Positions 22,533 through 36,600 of a DNA stretch of 64,000 nt are shown here, piece after piece. Made by a program: the position numbers and the translations under genes. The notes beneath the pieces are model-generated. The model made no database searches, was not told where the DNA came from, and worked only from the letters and a program-made list of their open reading frames with translations. Positions within the stretch are counted from its first letter, which is position 1; each line of letters starts with the position of its first letter. Source of the stretch: Anas platyrhynchos. Lineage: Eukaryota > Chordata > Aves > Anseriformes > Anatidae. The stretch is taken from NCBI RefSeq assembly GCF_047663525.1, contig NC_092613.1:4117501-4181500 (forward strand), in the 5' to 3' direction.

Positions 22533-25500
22533 CCCAATGTGCTATCATAGGACTTCTCCCAGACTCCATGAGGCAACACACCATCCTGGGCTACACATGC
22601 ACTCCCCCCAGAGAGAATAGACAGGCTGCAGAACCACCCACTCATTCACACAAGGAAAAAAAAATAATAATAAAATTAATTAAACACAAGAGAAACCCAG
22701 AGACGGGACAGCGTGCATTTCCCAACCCTGCGGGCTCCGGCTGCTCAAACCCACGCAGCTCTGCCCTTCGGAGGGGCAGCTGCATCCTCCAGCCCTCGAG
22801 AACTGAGTATGACACCCCTGAGATGCAGGCAGGGGATTTCTCCCCTCTGTCTGCCTTTTTTTTTTTACCGGTTTGGGGTTGTTCCTGCGGAGCTCTGACC
22901 GTGCTCTGGCTTCCCTGGGCTGCCTGCACTGTCCCTGCTCGGGGGGTGACAGCTCCACATCCAAGGTGGCTCGTGCTCGACACATGGATCCGTCTGGAGA
23001 GCAGATATAGGGCAGTGTTTTTTCTTTCTGGAGGAGCAGGTGAGGAAGGAGGCTCTCCCCCTCCTCAGGGCAGGTGGGTGTCAGTCAGGCCAGAGCCGGC
23101 GCCTGCTCCGTCCCTGCCACCTACCAGTGGGTGCCGGCCCTGTCTCCCCCCAGTCAGGATCAGCGACCTCCCTGGGGTGATGTTTCCTCTGTACTGGTTC
23201 ACCAGTCTCAACTCAGCCACGATTTCCTCCTATCCCTACCAGGCCTGAGGTGTGCACGTGTAACTCACCTGGCTCCGCTCACCTCGGCTGCCACACGCGC
23301 ACCAGACTCTTGGCATTCAGCCCCCCCTGAAAATCCATACCATTTATTTCATGTATCTGATGCAAAGTCTCCGTGAGTTTGAATGCCTCGATCCTATGGA
23401 AACCACTGCAATCGCAGCGCCCTGAAGCCACCTGGAAGCAGTTTTGCTGAATATTTCAAACCCACCTCATTTAAAGCTGGAAACCTGACTGCAAGAGCAG
23501 TGTGAGGGCCAGCAGCACCACTAAGCTCCAAGAAAGGAGAGAAAACCGCCTTCAGCCCCAGTGAAACAGTTTTTACTAGAGGAAAAAACCTGGCAAGGTA
23601 GAGCAACCACCAAGCTAAAGGTTGTCCCGCTGTCACAGCAAGGGTCAGAACCCAACCTCCAACACCTCCGGAGCCCTGCACGGTCATTTCGGAGAGGTCA
23701 CCCCACGATGAGAGCACTTAGCTCAGCTACCTGGGGGACGGCTGCCGGGTGAGCAGCGAGAGGATGCGGATTTCAGCAGCATCTCAGATCAGGCTCTGCC
23801 TCTCTTCACACCCTGGAGTCGGTGACCCTTGTCACGAGGCCACCACGGACTGAAATCACTCACGAGTGGATTCGGATCTGCGCAAAACAAGTGTGCCTCC
23901 TGAGTGGGAAAGCACAGGACTACGTGGGGTGCATGCAAGCTTGTTACAAGGAAGGGAGAAAACAGCCTTAGCAGGAGCAGCACAGGCGTGGCAGCCACTC
24001 TATGCAGGGGAAGAATTTGTGCCTGGGAGCAGGAAGCTGGAGCTGGGGCACCGAGGGCTCAAAGGGCTCCCAGGCGATAGGAGGCAGAGGTCACAGCGCC
24101 AGCTGTACCATGCAGGCTCAGGTCTTGCTTCCCCACCCACCCAGCTGACAAAAGGAGCTCATAAAGATAAGGAATCACCTTGACATTCGGGCAAACTGCA
24201 GTCCCCAGTGTTTTAGATGCTTTCAGAAGCGGCAGCATTGCAGGAGATGCACTGGCCAGGCATGCACCCACGTCTTCAGAGCGTGGCACGCTGTTGGTGA
24301 GCTCCACCTGCTCCCACAAATCCACCACTGCAGCAATGCAGCCCGCTCCCTGGGCTGGATGCTACAACACAACTGAAGCTGGGCAGAAGGATGTTGCAGG
24401 ACAAGAACCAGACTGCGATGGCACTACGCAGCGCCACCTTCCACGGCTGCATTCCTGAGCAGCTCCATCCGGATCCGTACCTCAAACAAGCTGCTGAAAT
24501 AAACCCAGGTTTTCACCAAACCACACGTGCACGGGGCTGGCGATCCAAACCCCGCAGTGCCTCTCGCATACAGGTGGTTTCTCACATTATACTCATTTCT
24601 CCCAGCAAGTGCATTCTTATAGGGAGGCTCCAGGTAACAGCGACCCTTAATATCCAAACCTCAAGCACAGACAAACCTGTCAGCTATTTCCATACAATTA
24701 ACAGCAAGCAGCCAGCGTGGGGCTACAGCATCCTAGCTTCTTCCTAAGCCCTCCACAGGATCCACCTGTACGCACTAATTGGTAGCTGCAAGGAGAACGA
24801 AGCCTCCCCTGAAAGCCAACCACGAAAACACAACCAGGAGGGAGCGACCAGCCTGAAGCCACACCGCACGCCTGCGCCCTGCTCCAAAGAGGAGAAAGGA
24901 GGCTGCACCAGAGATCTGGAAGAAGGTAGCGGGGTCTTTGCATATCATCGTATCTTTGGCAGTTCGTTCAAGCTTCTGCACAAGTCAGTGCCCCCTCAGC
25001 TCACCCCCCTTCAGGAGGATGTGAAGGCGACACGGAGCTTTAGGAATCCATGAGGCCATCTCCCTCCCCTCACCGCGGGCTTTCCAACCACTAACCACAG
25101 AAAAATGCACCAGAGGAGCAGCAGAACGACCTGCATCTGTGGAGGAACAACCCCTCCTCTAGAAACAAGCCCTGGAGAGCCCGGTTAGAAGGCAAGAGCC
25201 TCAACAAAGCTCCAAGCCAGGATGAGAAAGGCAACAACACAAGGCGACAGAGTGGAGTCCAGCAGCTGACGCTAACTCTTCCTCTACATTCAAAAATGCA
25301 AAGAATGAGCCTCGAAGCTAACACCTTATGACAGGAGAAATGGATTCAAACTTAAACGTGTGTGAGAGAGAGATGGGAGATTCAAAACTCTAAGGACAGG
25401 ACTTGCAAAGCTTTGCAACTACCAGCACGTGAATTACAGCTACAGGAAAAGTTTCTTCTTGGCACGAGACCGATATACTTGCTTGGTTGCTCTAGGCACA

Positions 25501-26418
25501 GCTACTGTACATCAGAGTTAACAAAAAGGTATTCTTATAGGCTAACCACATAGCTCTGGAACTTTAATAAATCTGTTTCTTATTAACACGGGTGTGTATT
25601 TACGTGTACTTTGTGTACAAAGGGAAGGGGAACGAGCCCTCCACGCTATCCTAACCCAGTCCCAGAGTCTCTCCCTAATTGTGATGCTGAGACCTGGTCT
25701 CCAGCAGGGTTTCTAGCGACATGCAGGACAACTAACAGCAACACCCAAACCAAAAGGGAGAAAAAAAAAAAAAAAAAAAGAAAGAATTAAGATTAAAAAG
25801 GTGGTAACTATAAACAGAAGGTGATATTAAAAATGCAGAGCTGGGTGCAGACCCAACCTGTCATTAAAACACATCCAACAAAAACAAGTCACCGCACAAA
25901 ACCCAGAAGATGCTAAGCAAATTCCCATTCGGTAACAAGCAAAACATGACAGTTCCATAAAAATGCACGCTGTCCCTTATTTAAAAAAAATATGAACAGG
26001 AAACAAACAGAAATTAAACATTTGCTCAAACTACAACCGCTCTGTAGGCAAAATATTTTTTTAAAGATGGCTTTTTTCATTTTCATTTTTAAATCTTCTT
26101 TTTAAGCTACCTAATTAAGTGTGAGAATGACTTCTAAAAAAAAAAAATAATCCATGGCGTTGGTATATTCTTTCTCATAGCATTAAACACCACTCCTGAA
26201 ATTCAGCATTCACACATGCATACTTAGATTTTTTCCTCTGGAAACAGCTAGTCTTAAGTTACTGGGCTTTTGTTTTATTTTCTTCTTTATCCAGAACATG
26301 GAGGCAGAGAAGGGGGGTCCACGCTGTGTCTGTCTGCCACGTGGATCCCCCTCCCTTCCCCCAAAAGTCAGTTCTTTAAATTCTCTTCTTGCCGATACCC
26401 GTTTTGTGTGTTTGTGTT

Positions 26419-26454
26419 TTAAGACTGTCCGAAGGGATAAGGACCGTGGAAACC
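26419..26454 (-). CDS. ILRUN: ILRUN last coding exon (11 residues)
   Basis: The acceptor TTTCTTTCAG is followed by codons for GFHGPYPFGQS and TAA (26421-26419). It matches the known vertebrate ILRUN C-terminus almost residue for residue, and the phase-0 join with exon 4 (YSK|G) fits. The exon is too short to stand out as an open frame. Confidence 0.88.
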   Translation of the reverse strand, partial: GFHGPYPFGQS

Positions 26455-29400
26455 CTGAAAGAAAGTTGGAGACATAATCAATTTTAATTGGTAAGGAAAG
26501 AAAAGCGATCAGCGTACGCCTACAAATACCGACCAGCCCATCCCACACTGCTGAACCCAACGCAACCCCTTGCCCTCCAAAGCCACCTCTGCTGTCCAGC
26601 CTTGGGAAACGCTCACAAAACGCAGGGTTCGGAGCTTAGAGCTGTCCCCCAGGGGGAGATGCCAGGTGCTACCCACTTACCTCCTTCAGATGTTACTTTG
26701 CCAGGTTAAAACCAGGCAAAACATTTCTCAGGTGCTACTGGACCAAGAAACTTGGGGTATTTTCTACCCCAGAGCAAAAATTGCTTCTAGATGCCACAAC
26801 ACCTGCAAAGCCAGCGACTACGCTTTCACAGGAGTATTCTAAAGATTACAGCAAGCAGCTAAGAGGCCCTAACAGGTAGTAGAGGCTATTCAAGGAAAGC
26901 CAGGATTTTAAGTCCACATTCCCAGCGATGTATTTGCTCTCTCAGGATAACGTTATTCTATTCTTCGAACCAAGTGGCCAGTCCTTCATCACGCAGAACA
27001 AGGAGACCGACAGGCGGGTAAGGGATCTCCCAAGCCACAGAGCTGCTCGGTTTGTCACAATGCTGGAGATACAAACCACACAAAATCCCCCCGTAACACC
27101 CAAGGACATGCTCAGGTTAGAAGCGGGACGAGGGAGAGGAGCTCGCTGTACTTCATTGTCAGAGTCTCATTTTGTGCAGCCCAACTTCTTATGAGCATCC
27201 TGATGAGTTAGCCAAAAGCACAGACAGCACAAAGCCCTTCTCTGTCATTAAGACAGTAATGGCTTCAAGTTTTCACAATTTCACCTTTCGAAGGAAAAAT
27301 CTCAAAAAAAAAATAAATCACACCAAACCCACCATCATTTCCTGCATGTCCTACTGCAGCTCCACAACAACCTCGCTGCATGAGCCATGAAATGAGTCTA
27401 ACACAACTCACGTCAAGTGCCAACTGCACTAGCTCAAGCTGAATTGCAAAAGCCCAATTTCAAGAGCTCCGCTGTGTATCTGTGCTATCAAGGAAGCGCT
27501 ACAAGGAGCTGATGATTTTGCTGCAGCTAGTGAGAAGTTAATTCTTTAGGATATATTGAATGGCAAAATAGAAGGCAATAGCAAAATGGAGCATCTCCCA
27601 ACAGCTCTCAGAAGTCATCCAAGAGAGGAGCAAACAATTAAACAGGACATCTTGTGCACTGCGTGCAGAGCATGGAAAAGAAGATTGGGAGCTGGGAAAT
27701 TACTGCTTGTAGCCAGAAACGTGTGCAGGTGATGGAAAACCAAGCACACAGCAGCCCTAGGAAGGTGCTGTACTCCCAGACTGGGAACCAAGCTCTTCGG
27801 GAGACAACACCCAATGGATTCCCCAACACTTCCACACAGAAAGCAGAAGTTTCCATCAGAAGACTGAGGCTGAGATATCCAACACTTAAGAAAAAAATAC
27901 TGTCATGAAACTGGGGGAAAGGCAAGAGCAGAAAGAAAACCTCTCAGGTTTTTTTCTGGGAAACCTCTCAGGAAAACCTTCTGGATCTTCAGGCACCGCT
28001 CAGGTCCTGCTTTCTGTAGCATCTCATTTAAAGCTACACAATTATGTTAATAATGGGTTAATTAAAAATACTGTTGTTGAAACAGTGGGAAGGCGAAGAG
28101 CAGAAGGGAAACCGTGCATTAAAGTACCATGAAGAGTCATGGGTGCATGTGCACACAGAAAATGATGAAGGATACAGAAGGAAAGTTATGCTAGGCACAA
28201 GATCCTAAATAGTCCCGCCTCAAAGGGGCTGAGCTGCTGCACCCAGTACTGCTCTGCAGACAAAAACCTGAATTTGTGGCTGATCACCTGCACTGACATT
28301 CACCACAATTTGCTGCATCTTTTAATCAGCTGCACAGAGGCTTTGTTTGCAGATCCGACTGGCAAAGCTCTCCCAAACCTCCCAGGGGTGCTCCGCGCAC
28401 TGAGTGCTCCCAGCTGCCTGCTCCCTCTGCTGGGGGCTCCCCGCTCCGCAGCAAAACCTTTTTGGTGGCTCATTTGAGCCTGCCATAAACCAAGTCACCT
28501 GCAGCACCTCCCGACAAAGGGATTAAGGCAGTTAATGAGAGCACAGCCCAGAGCCCTGCACTGAAGTCAGACAGAACAGGTCATTAGTCCTCGTGTGCGC
28601 AGCCAGCCCATGCGAAGCGGCTGCTGGCCTCGTTCTCAGGGAACCCCCTGGATCTCCAGGTATTGTTTACTGCAGCACCTAATTTAAAGCTATACAATTA
28701 TGCTAATAACGCCTTAATTAAAGTCAGAATTTAGCTCAGCTTTAGAGTCACGTTACCGAGTGCCCACAGCTCTGTGCCGCTTGCAGGCTGACACCTCCTG
28801 TGAGCTCCTCGCCCTGCTCCAGCAACTTCAAGAGCAGGATGCTCCCCATCTGCCTGAAGGTAGCTTCATGCAATGAAACTCACCAAAAAGGAAAAAAAAA
28901 TCCTTGGTCTTGGGATTACCATAATGTAACTCTGCATACAAGGAGCTTTTCACCGCAGGTCATTTACCCCTGAGATTTATTAGTGCATATGAGAACTTAC
29001 AAAACCCTGAAGGTTGCTTCTTGAAGACCAAGAGCGTGGGCTTGGTCTCACATCACACCTAACAGAGCTCCTGCATGGAAGAAAGGAACTTGTTTTAAAC
29101 TAGCATCACCGCAGGAAGCATACCACCTCAAGTTCTTCTGGATATTTACAGGGGAAAAATAGTATTTTTTGTGAAATTAAATTTATGGATTCTAAAGGCT
29201 GTTCACTAAGCTGTGCTTTTGTGTTGTTTGTTAAATCATCAGGACTAGGGTAGGAAGAAACAGATTTCAGTTTAGTTCCTACCACATGTTGCTAGGTCAT
29301 TTTATTCAGGTGGTTTTTATCCTTCCTTTTTATCCATCCTTCAGCAAGAAACTCTTATCACCCCTCCCTCCCCCCAAAATAAGCACACTTCAATACTTTT

Positions 29401-32400
29401 TCCTCTTCTTCAGTAAGATGCAAGCTCTTCACGGAGCATTTGTTTCTTATTACATTTATTCAACACAGTTATAATAGTGTCTTGGTACCTAAAGACTTCA
29501 GTTACTGTTACAATGCAAATACCAACCTCCATTACAGGACACTTTGGAGAATAATTATCCCTTGTACGCAAGGTTTTACATCATAAAATGCAAAAATAAT
29601 TCTGCATACACGTGCAGTTTTACCCCAGTTATTCCAGCTGAAGAACTACTCACACTATTTTGGTGAATTCGCTTCCATTCTGAAAATGAGATCACTGCTT
29701 TTATGAAAAGCTCAGCTGCAGCTTTGCAAATTCACTTTCAGTTCTTCTAGCATCTTCCCCACGAGTAATTGCTAACTGGCTACAAAAAGCATGCCGGCTA
29801 TTCAGACAAATGCAGGAGAACAGAGGGCCGTGATTTTTTCAAGAGAGGCCTGTACATGCTAATTTTTGTTATAAAGCATCGGTTGATGTCAGTGTCTAGA
29901 AGGGAATTGAGAGGTTTTGGAAAGTTAAGGGCTTTGTAAATGTGGAGGTCTATAAATGAAGACACCTGTGCTTGGGGACCAACCAAGCACAGTAAAGCCT
30001 CCACATTCACATCCACAGCATCTGGATGTGATTTGAGGGAACAGGAGCACGCCATCCCCTTCCTAAACACAGCTGTGGAGTAGTGGAGCATTTTGAGGTA
30101 ACACCAAAAATGAAACCAAGCATAAGTGGATCTTTCATAAACCATCACAACACAGGCTTTCAAACAGCTATCTTTATTTCACCTTTGGGATTGAGTCAAG
30201 ATGAAGAAGAGGTACACGAGGAGAGACAGGAGTTTGGTGCCCAGCTGCGGAGCAGTGCAGGAGACTCCCAGCAGACACCGACAGCATCAGCCAGCGCTAC
30301 ACGTCCCTGGGCTGCTCCTGGGCACTGCTCCTCCAACCCACGCTCAGCTAACTTAGGAAAGCTCAACACAAGCAGAAGAACAAAGTATTTAGCACTTTTT
30401 TTTTCCTGTAATTCCATGCATGCTGTGCTAACATGGTGCAGCAGTTCAAACCCCCTCAGAGCTGCTGGAGATGCACGGAGCTGATGGAGCGCAGAGGGCT
30501 CAGGGATGTGAGCAAGCCACCATGCAGCACCTTGGTTTTTCTGACTTAACAGCAAGCTTTTAGTCCACAGAGAGAAAAACAGGGAAACTGCTGGCCTGCA
30601 GTGGAGCTAAGTCAAGCTAAAAATCACATTATATGGCACTTCCCACAGTCCGAAGGCACGAGGACTGTTGGTTTTCATGGATGAGCTAGCATGCAGCATC
30701 CAAACATTAGCCTTCCACCACAAAAGCAAAGCAGCTCATGCACTGTCAGTTCAGCCTGCAGACGCTGTAGCAGTCTGGCTGTCAGAGGCTCGCTGCAGTA
30801 GTTTGGAGACCGATATTCTCCCACTTGCTCTGAACAAATTTAACCATGGGGTAACCAGCCCGGTGTAAAGCCCAGACACCAGAAGAGGAGCTTCTCCTCT
30901 ACAGGGGGGTGTGCATTTCTGGGGCTCATTCCTTACCCACAAATACAGTTTGGTACCCAAACAGTTTCCAGTAGAGAAAATTCTGTCTGAAGTCTAGAGA
31001 GGTACTCCAGGAATAGGCCAGTTGGAGTGTCCTGGTCTGGTAGAAGCTTCCAGGAGCAGCAGCAACTTTTAAACCCAGAGAGGAGAGGCCAGTTACAGGC
31101 TGTAAGGACAGAGGGACATTGGGCTTCCCCTGCATGCAGGTTGCTGTCAAATAGCACAGATCGGAGTTCAGCTGCACACAGAATGAAGATGGGGAGTGTA
31201 AATACAGCAGGGTAAAAAAGGTGGTAAGAGTTTGACCCCAAATTCCAAAATGCTTCTATTATACGGGCTTTTAAGAGTATTGTGAGCAATGAGCAAACTG
31301 GATTATCCTCAGGCAAGTTGTAGAACATTTTTTGCTATGGCAATGACTCTGCAAATTGTTTTGTACAGGTGAATCCTTGCAGGTCAGAACTTCCCCATGC
31401 AGTTTTCTGCATTACACAGCAAGCAGCAACACCTCAACTCACACGGGCAGGCAGCTAAATTCAGCTAGAGATTCAGACATCTATTTTCATATAGAAGTGA
31501 CAAGTACGATGTGAGTGTCAGTACATGGCTATCCACCCCAGAGCTTTTTAGACATTTAAACTGTACGTTTCTTGCCTTCGTTAAGAAATTTAACTCTAAT
31601 TCCCAGGCACTATAAGAACGCATCTTGTGCTTTTAGTGTAAAAGACTGTCACAAGAGAGCAGCAGTGACCTCGACAGTGTTGCTATGAGACAGGAGCGAG
31701 TAAATAGAAGGAGGCTATATTAGCCTCATCTCTCTTGAGAATACAGAGAGAAAGTGATTGCCAAAGAGGAGAATAAAATACCCATGCATGGGTATATCTG
31801 GACTCTAACACAAACTCATCCCTATCCCAAGATAAGCATCCCATCCCGCACATGTTTAACGCTAAGAACATGCAAAAACTCCCCAGGGAATGGATATACA
31901 ACATGCTTTGAGCAATGCCCTGAACACAGACCCTGATCTACAGCCTTCCAGCAGTTTATTTCATAGGGTGAGGCAGGATGGCCTGAGGAAGGCATATACT
32001 ACAGCAGGAACAAAGATCACAGTTTCAAGTGTATCACAGGTTTCTGCTTATCTGCTTATAGGCGATTTGGTGCCTTTTTTTCTCTAGGAAAGTTTGTTTC
32101 ATTGAGCACAGCATCTGTACCACGTGCTCTGCAAAGCACTCTGGCCGTTTCCACGTGTGAAACATTGACATCCTCATCTCATCTGGCAGCAGATGGCACA
32201 TCAGCAGCACCGAGATCCTGGCTCCACTGGGGAATTGCAGAGGACAAGTTACACCTGCTCAATTGCACCAGAGAGAGAACTTACACAGACAAGGTCTGGC
32301 AACTTCGAGGCTTTTAGCATGTTTTACAGCGGCAGACACAAGGAACAGCTAGTTTTATCTCAGAGATTTCATGGTCTCATGCAACCGTGTGGCTGGGGCC

Positions 32401-33647
32401 CTTCACAGTCTCTCGGCAGAATGGAAGCCTCGGCAATGATGTGATAAATATTTAGGGGCTTATCCTCCTTTTAAAGGCAGGACAGAGGCCTTAACTGAGC
32501 TCTAACCATCCCCTCTGCTGCATCTCACCAAATGGTGTGTTAAATATGACTAGGGATTCACCCCACTAACTGGGTGCATGAAAAATATTAGATGTTCTGC
32601 CCAATATAAGTACAATCCAGATATCCTATATCCAGGTATCTACACTACCAACCCCCAGTGCTCTTTGTCTGCTCCTAGAACTTAAAATAAAGCCTTCCAC
32701 GTCAATGTTCAATCAGAAGACAAGAGAATGTAGTAGCTTTCTTTCACCCTCCACAAAGAGCAGAGTACAGGTCCAGTCCCCAGGGAGGAGGAGGAGATGG
32801 GAGGCTGAAGTATTGCTAAGATTACCAGCAGGTGCCTGACCACCACCTGCTGACCATGCAGTTTAATACTGACACCACCCCCATCATGCCCTTTTCCATT
32901 TAATCTGAGCCCCGGCTGGGGATCCCACTTACACATTACCTATTTTTTTAGGAAAAAATGTTCTCCAGAAGGATTTCCAGCTTGCAGGAAGAAGGGCTAA
33001 ACCAGGAAAGGCAAAGCTTGTTCACCTGACGGTTTTAAGTGAGACCAAGTATTTAGGATGCCAAACCTACAAAAATTGTTCACTGCAGAAAGAGCATCGC
33101 ACCACAGGGATGGTACCAACGTGAGCAACAATGCCAGAATGCTTCCTGCCGTGCATGGAAAGGGCACGGCTAGAGGAGGTCTCTGATCCTCACACCTACC
33201 TCAGGAACGGCTCTCAAAGCAACAGCGAACTGGTGTGATGTCAGACAGAAACAGCACGTCAGAAATAAAAACCTCAACAGATCTATAAACTTTCTACGCA
33301 GCCCATCCTGTCTCCAAGTTACCCTTCCTAAAAAAAAAAAAAAAAGCAAGGAGCAAGATTTCTGCTTTTATATCAAATCTACCTCAAAACCCCCATGAAT
33401 ATTCTGAAAATACTAAAAGGAATAAAAAGAGAAAGAAGGCCCTACCTCCAAGGTTAGGTTATAACAACTCATGGGGTAACCACTCACAAACTTTGGGTTA
33501 CTAGCCTGACCATATTTCTTAAATTTATCAGGAATATCCCTGGCACTGTTTGTCTCCTTTTTGGCATTTCTTCTCCACAGAACAGCTGGCACAGGCCATG
33601 CTCTCTGCACCTCCAGCAGGTACACGTTTCTTACACCTATGCTCCCC

Positions 33648-33684
<37 letters not shown>

Positions 33685-36600
33685 CCAAAAAAGCCAAAAT
33701 CTGCTACGCAGCCAGGAGCCCCTGCTGATACACCGGACCTCTTGTTGCCCGCACCACTCTCATTTCAGTAGGGAGGGCGAGGAATTTTCCACAGGGGAGA
33801 CCTAGTGAAGAAACTAAGGCCACGCTGCTGCCAAAACCCCACATCCAGAATTTCTGTGCAGGAACTTTCTCGGAAGCGCAGCTCTGAGCAGTGCCCACCT
33901 GCAAGTGCAAACAAACGATGAAGCAATTGCTAAGCCTGCGCTTGGAGAAAGAGGGCAAAGGGGAAAAAATAAAGCTAATCCAGCCCTAAAGCTGACCACT
34001 GAAAGTGGAAATGAGTTTTCTCACCTAAATTAAAGCCTAGTGTTAAGCTGTGAAAGGCTTAGCTAATTCCATCAACTCAGAGCTATACTTAGCAGCTGAT
34101 TTTTACTCTTCACTGACTGATGCACGAGCAGAGCTGTCCCCACCCTTCGCTGGGATACTACAACCCCCAACGGACCTGAGATGGAATTTATGCAGAGATG
34201 TGTCAGCACATAGGTGGCCTCTGCCAAGTCAGAGGATGGTCTGTCTCTCCAGCAAACACCAGAATGAAAGCAGGCACTGCTATCCACCAAGAAACCATCA
34301 AACAGCAGTGACTTTCGGTCACTGTTAACCCAGACTGCATTTGAACTGATAGGTGAAAGGCTTTATTTTTTTATTCATTGCTTAAGCCATCCATTTCATG
34401 TTTAATGAGCAAGAATCTTGAAGCAGGAACCAATACAGCTTATAAAAAATTATCTTTGGGGTGCAAAACACAAAATGGGTGATTGGTAGTCTGTCAAACA
34501 GTTATTCCCAAGCATGCCAGCAGTTAAAAAAAAAAAAAAAAGCATAGCCCTGGTGCAAAGTAGGCCACTAAAATATGATCCACTGGTAGAGGACAGGCAG
34601 TTCATCCAGTTAGGAACTAAAGTGCTGTAGGTGAACTAATATTAGGGCTTTATTAAGTCATTCAGCAACCAAGTGTTATTGTCCTACACAGCCTGCTTAA
34701 AGTACAGTAAAGCATTTTTAAAGGATTTTAAAAATCAAACTAGTTTGACATACGACAATACACACCTACACATACTGGCTGCATTAACAGGTGGATTCTG
34801 AATTGTAAATAATCCTGCTATTCATTTGTCACACACAAGCAAATAAAAACAGTCAAAATATCACTCAGACTCTTATAGCATCCACCAAGCAAGCTTTTGA
34901 GAGAGAGAGATTTAAAGTAAAGATAATTTAAAAGTCACCTACAATTATAAACAGGACAAGGACACAGACAGGAATAGTCCTCTGACTGACCATTCCTGAC
35001 AGATAGCTTCTGGGATCAAAATGGTGAGCTCTGTAGTCACTCCACACCAGTTAAAAAAAAAAGTTATCTGGTTAATCTTAGGTTTAGGGTGTGGTCATTT
35101 CTTTTTTTTAATTCTGTAAAAACTTAGGAGCACATCTTGAGAGATATTTTGACTTATCTGCATATGCAGCTGGAGTAGGCCCCAGCCACTAATAGTTACA
35201 GCACCCAGACAAGATTATATAAACTTTAAGAAGGACTTGAAGCAAAAACAAAAACAAAAAAAAGGTGGATCTGGTAGAGTCTATCAGAGGCAAAAGTATT
35301 TTAATATAATATGAGGAGTTGGCAGAGTCAGACAGTCAAATTCAAAACCTTCCTTAGCAGGTCTGGCAGAAGCAGAAGGGAAGGGCTTTGCAGTTTGTAA
35401 CGAAGAACTATTACATACACCAGTCTCATCACCTACCCATTCTCCTGTTCGCCCAGGGCACCTACCTTACTGTATGTCACTACCGACAAGTTGTTCGAGT
35501 GACTGCTGGGGGAGAGATTTACAGAGTTTTGTGACAGTCCATTCTGATCTTGTTCGATTTGGTCAGGAGCAGGCCCCCACGTGTTTTTGCTGATTGTGCC
35601 TAGCTCGGAACCCCCAGGGTCTTTTAGGTTGTTTTCATCTGGTTGCCTGTTCTTCTGCGGAGAGGCGAACGGGTTAAAGTTTCCTTCTACCTTGCGATGC
35701 GGTTGCGTGTTGAACTCTGTTTCAAAGGATGACAGCTGCTGTGTTACCCCTAGAAGTCCTCCAACTTCCACGCTGAGGATCACCCAGATGACATCTGTGG
35801 AAAATGAAAGACATGTGGGTCATCAATAGATGGAGTTTATGGAGAGGTGGGAAAAAGGAGAAAGTATGAACTCATTTCTTTACAATAGCAAAAAAAATGA
35901 TTGTTTATAACACATTTTTATAAAGCATCAGAAGTACTGGGTAGAAATGAATAAAGTCCAACCCTTCAAGGGAATCAGGTAAGTTTTACTCCTACTGAAC
36001 TTGGAGGAACCAGGTAAGAACATATAAAAAACAAGCTGACACGATGACTTGAAACTCCATACTTCAGATTACCAATAGGATGCACTGAAAAAGAAAACCT
36101 GAAGTGACTTTAACCAAGGCTACGCAACAAGTCTGAAATGAGAGCCAGGCGATATCACTCCCAGTCTCCTGCTCTGACAACAAAGAAAAGGTCATGGGTT
36201 TTGGTTAGCATTAAAAGGTTTGGCTCTGAAAAAAAAAAAAACTTGGAAGGTTATTAGGTTTATGACAATTCACACTAAAATATCTGTGTTTCAGTTCCAA
36301 AACATCCACAGTAGGTAGACAAGATGCACAGACTGGTAGACTATTACACAAATTTGCAAACAACTGGCTAAAATATATACGTGTGTATGTTTACAGTTCT
36401 TACATCACATGTGTCTTTTGTACATAGATAAGATTGTTTTTTCTACTTACCATTTCATTTACACTTCATGCAAACACTGCGGCATATTTACACAAATACA
36501 TTGCTTGGGACCTATCCAAATTCAGTCCTACTGCTTTTTTTTCCCCCGCCCCTCCATTAAATGTGCTCCAGTTTTGTTTTGCTGCACAGAGAGGGAAAAT

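Larger units (their letters stand above)
21131..26418 (-). other. ILRUN: ILRUN 3' UTR (extent provisional)
   Basis: Sequence downstream of the ILRUN stop at 26419. Minus-strand AATAAA signals occur at about 26274-26279, 23343-23348, 22507-22530 (two in a T/A-rich patch) and 21158-21163. The last is followed on the minus strand by TGTGCTGTTT, a plausible GU-rich downstream element, so it is taken as the distal site. ILRUN is known in mammals to have a multi-kilobase 3' UTR. Which sites are used cannot be decided from sequence. The region also has AT-rich low-complexity tracts near 21421-21492 and 22440-22530. Confidence 0.4.
26455..35465 (-). other. ILRUN: ILRUN intron 4 (9.0 kb)
   Basis: No coding exon seen. 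It is AT-richer than the left third of the window. It contains a diverged direct duplication (27966-28070 and 28634-28724), poly-A tracts at about 33331-33345 and 33650-33683, and a further A-run near 34527-34541. Short frames show no domains. Confidence 0.75.

Noticed and set aside
33560-33690. Possible retroposed gene copy ending in A34
   Set aside because: The sequence before the A-run matches no gene I recognise and no target-site duplication is visible.
33413-33697. Minus-strand frame with a phenylalanine run suggesting a membrane segment
   Set aside because: The phenylalanines are the reverse translation of the A34 tract; nothing else supports a protein.
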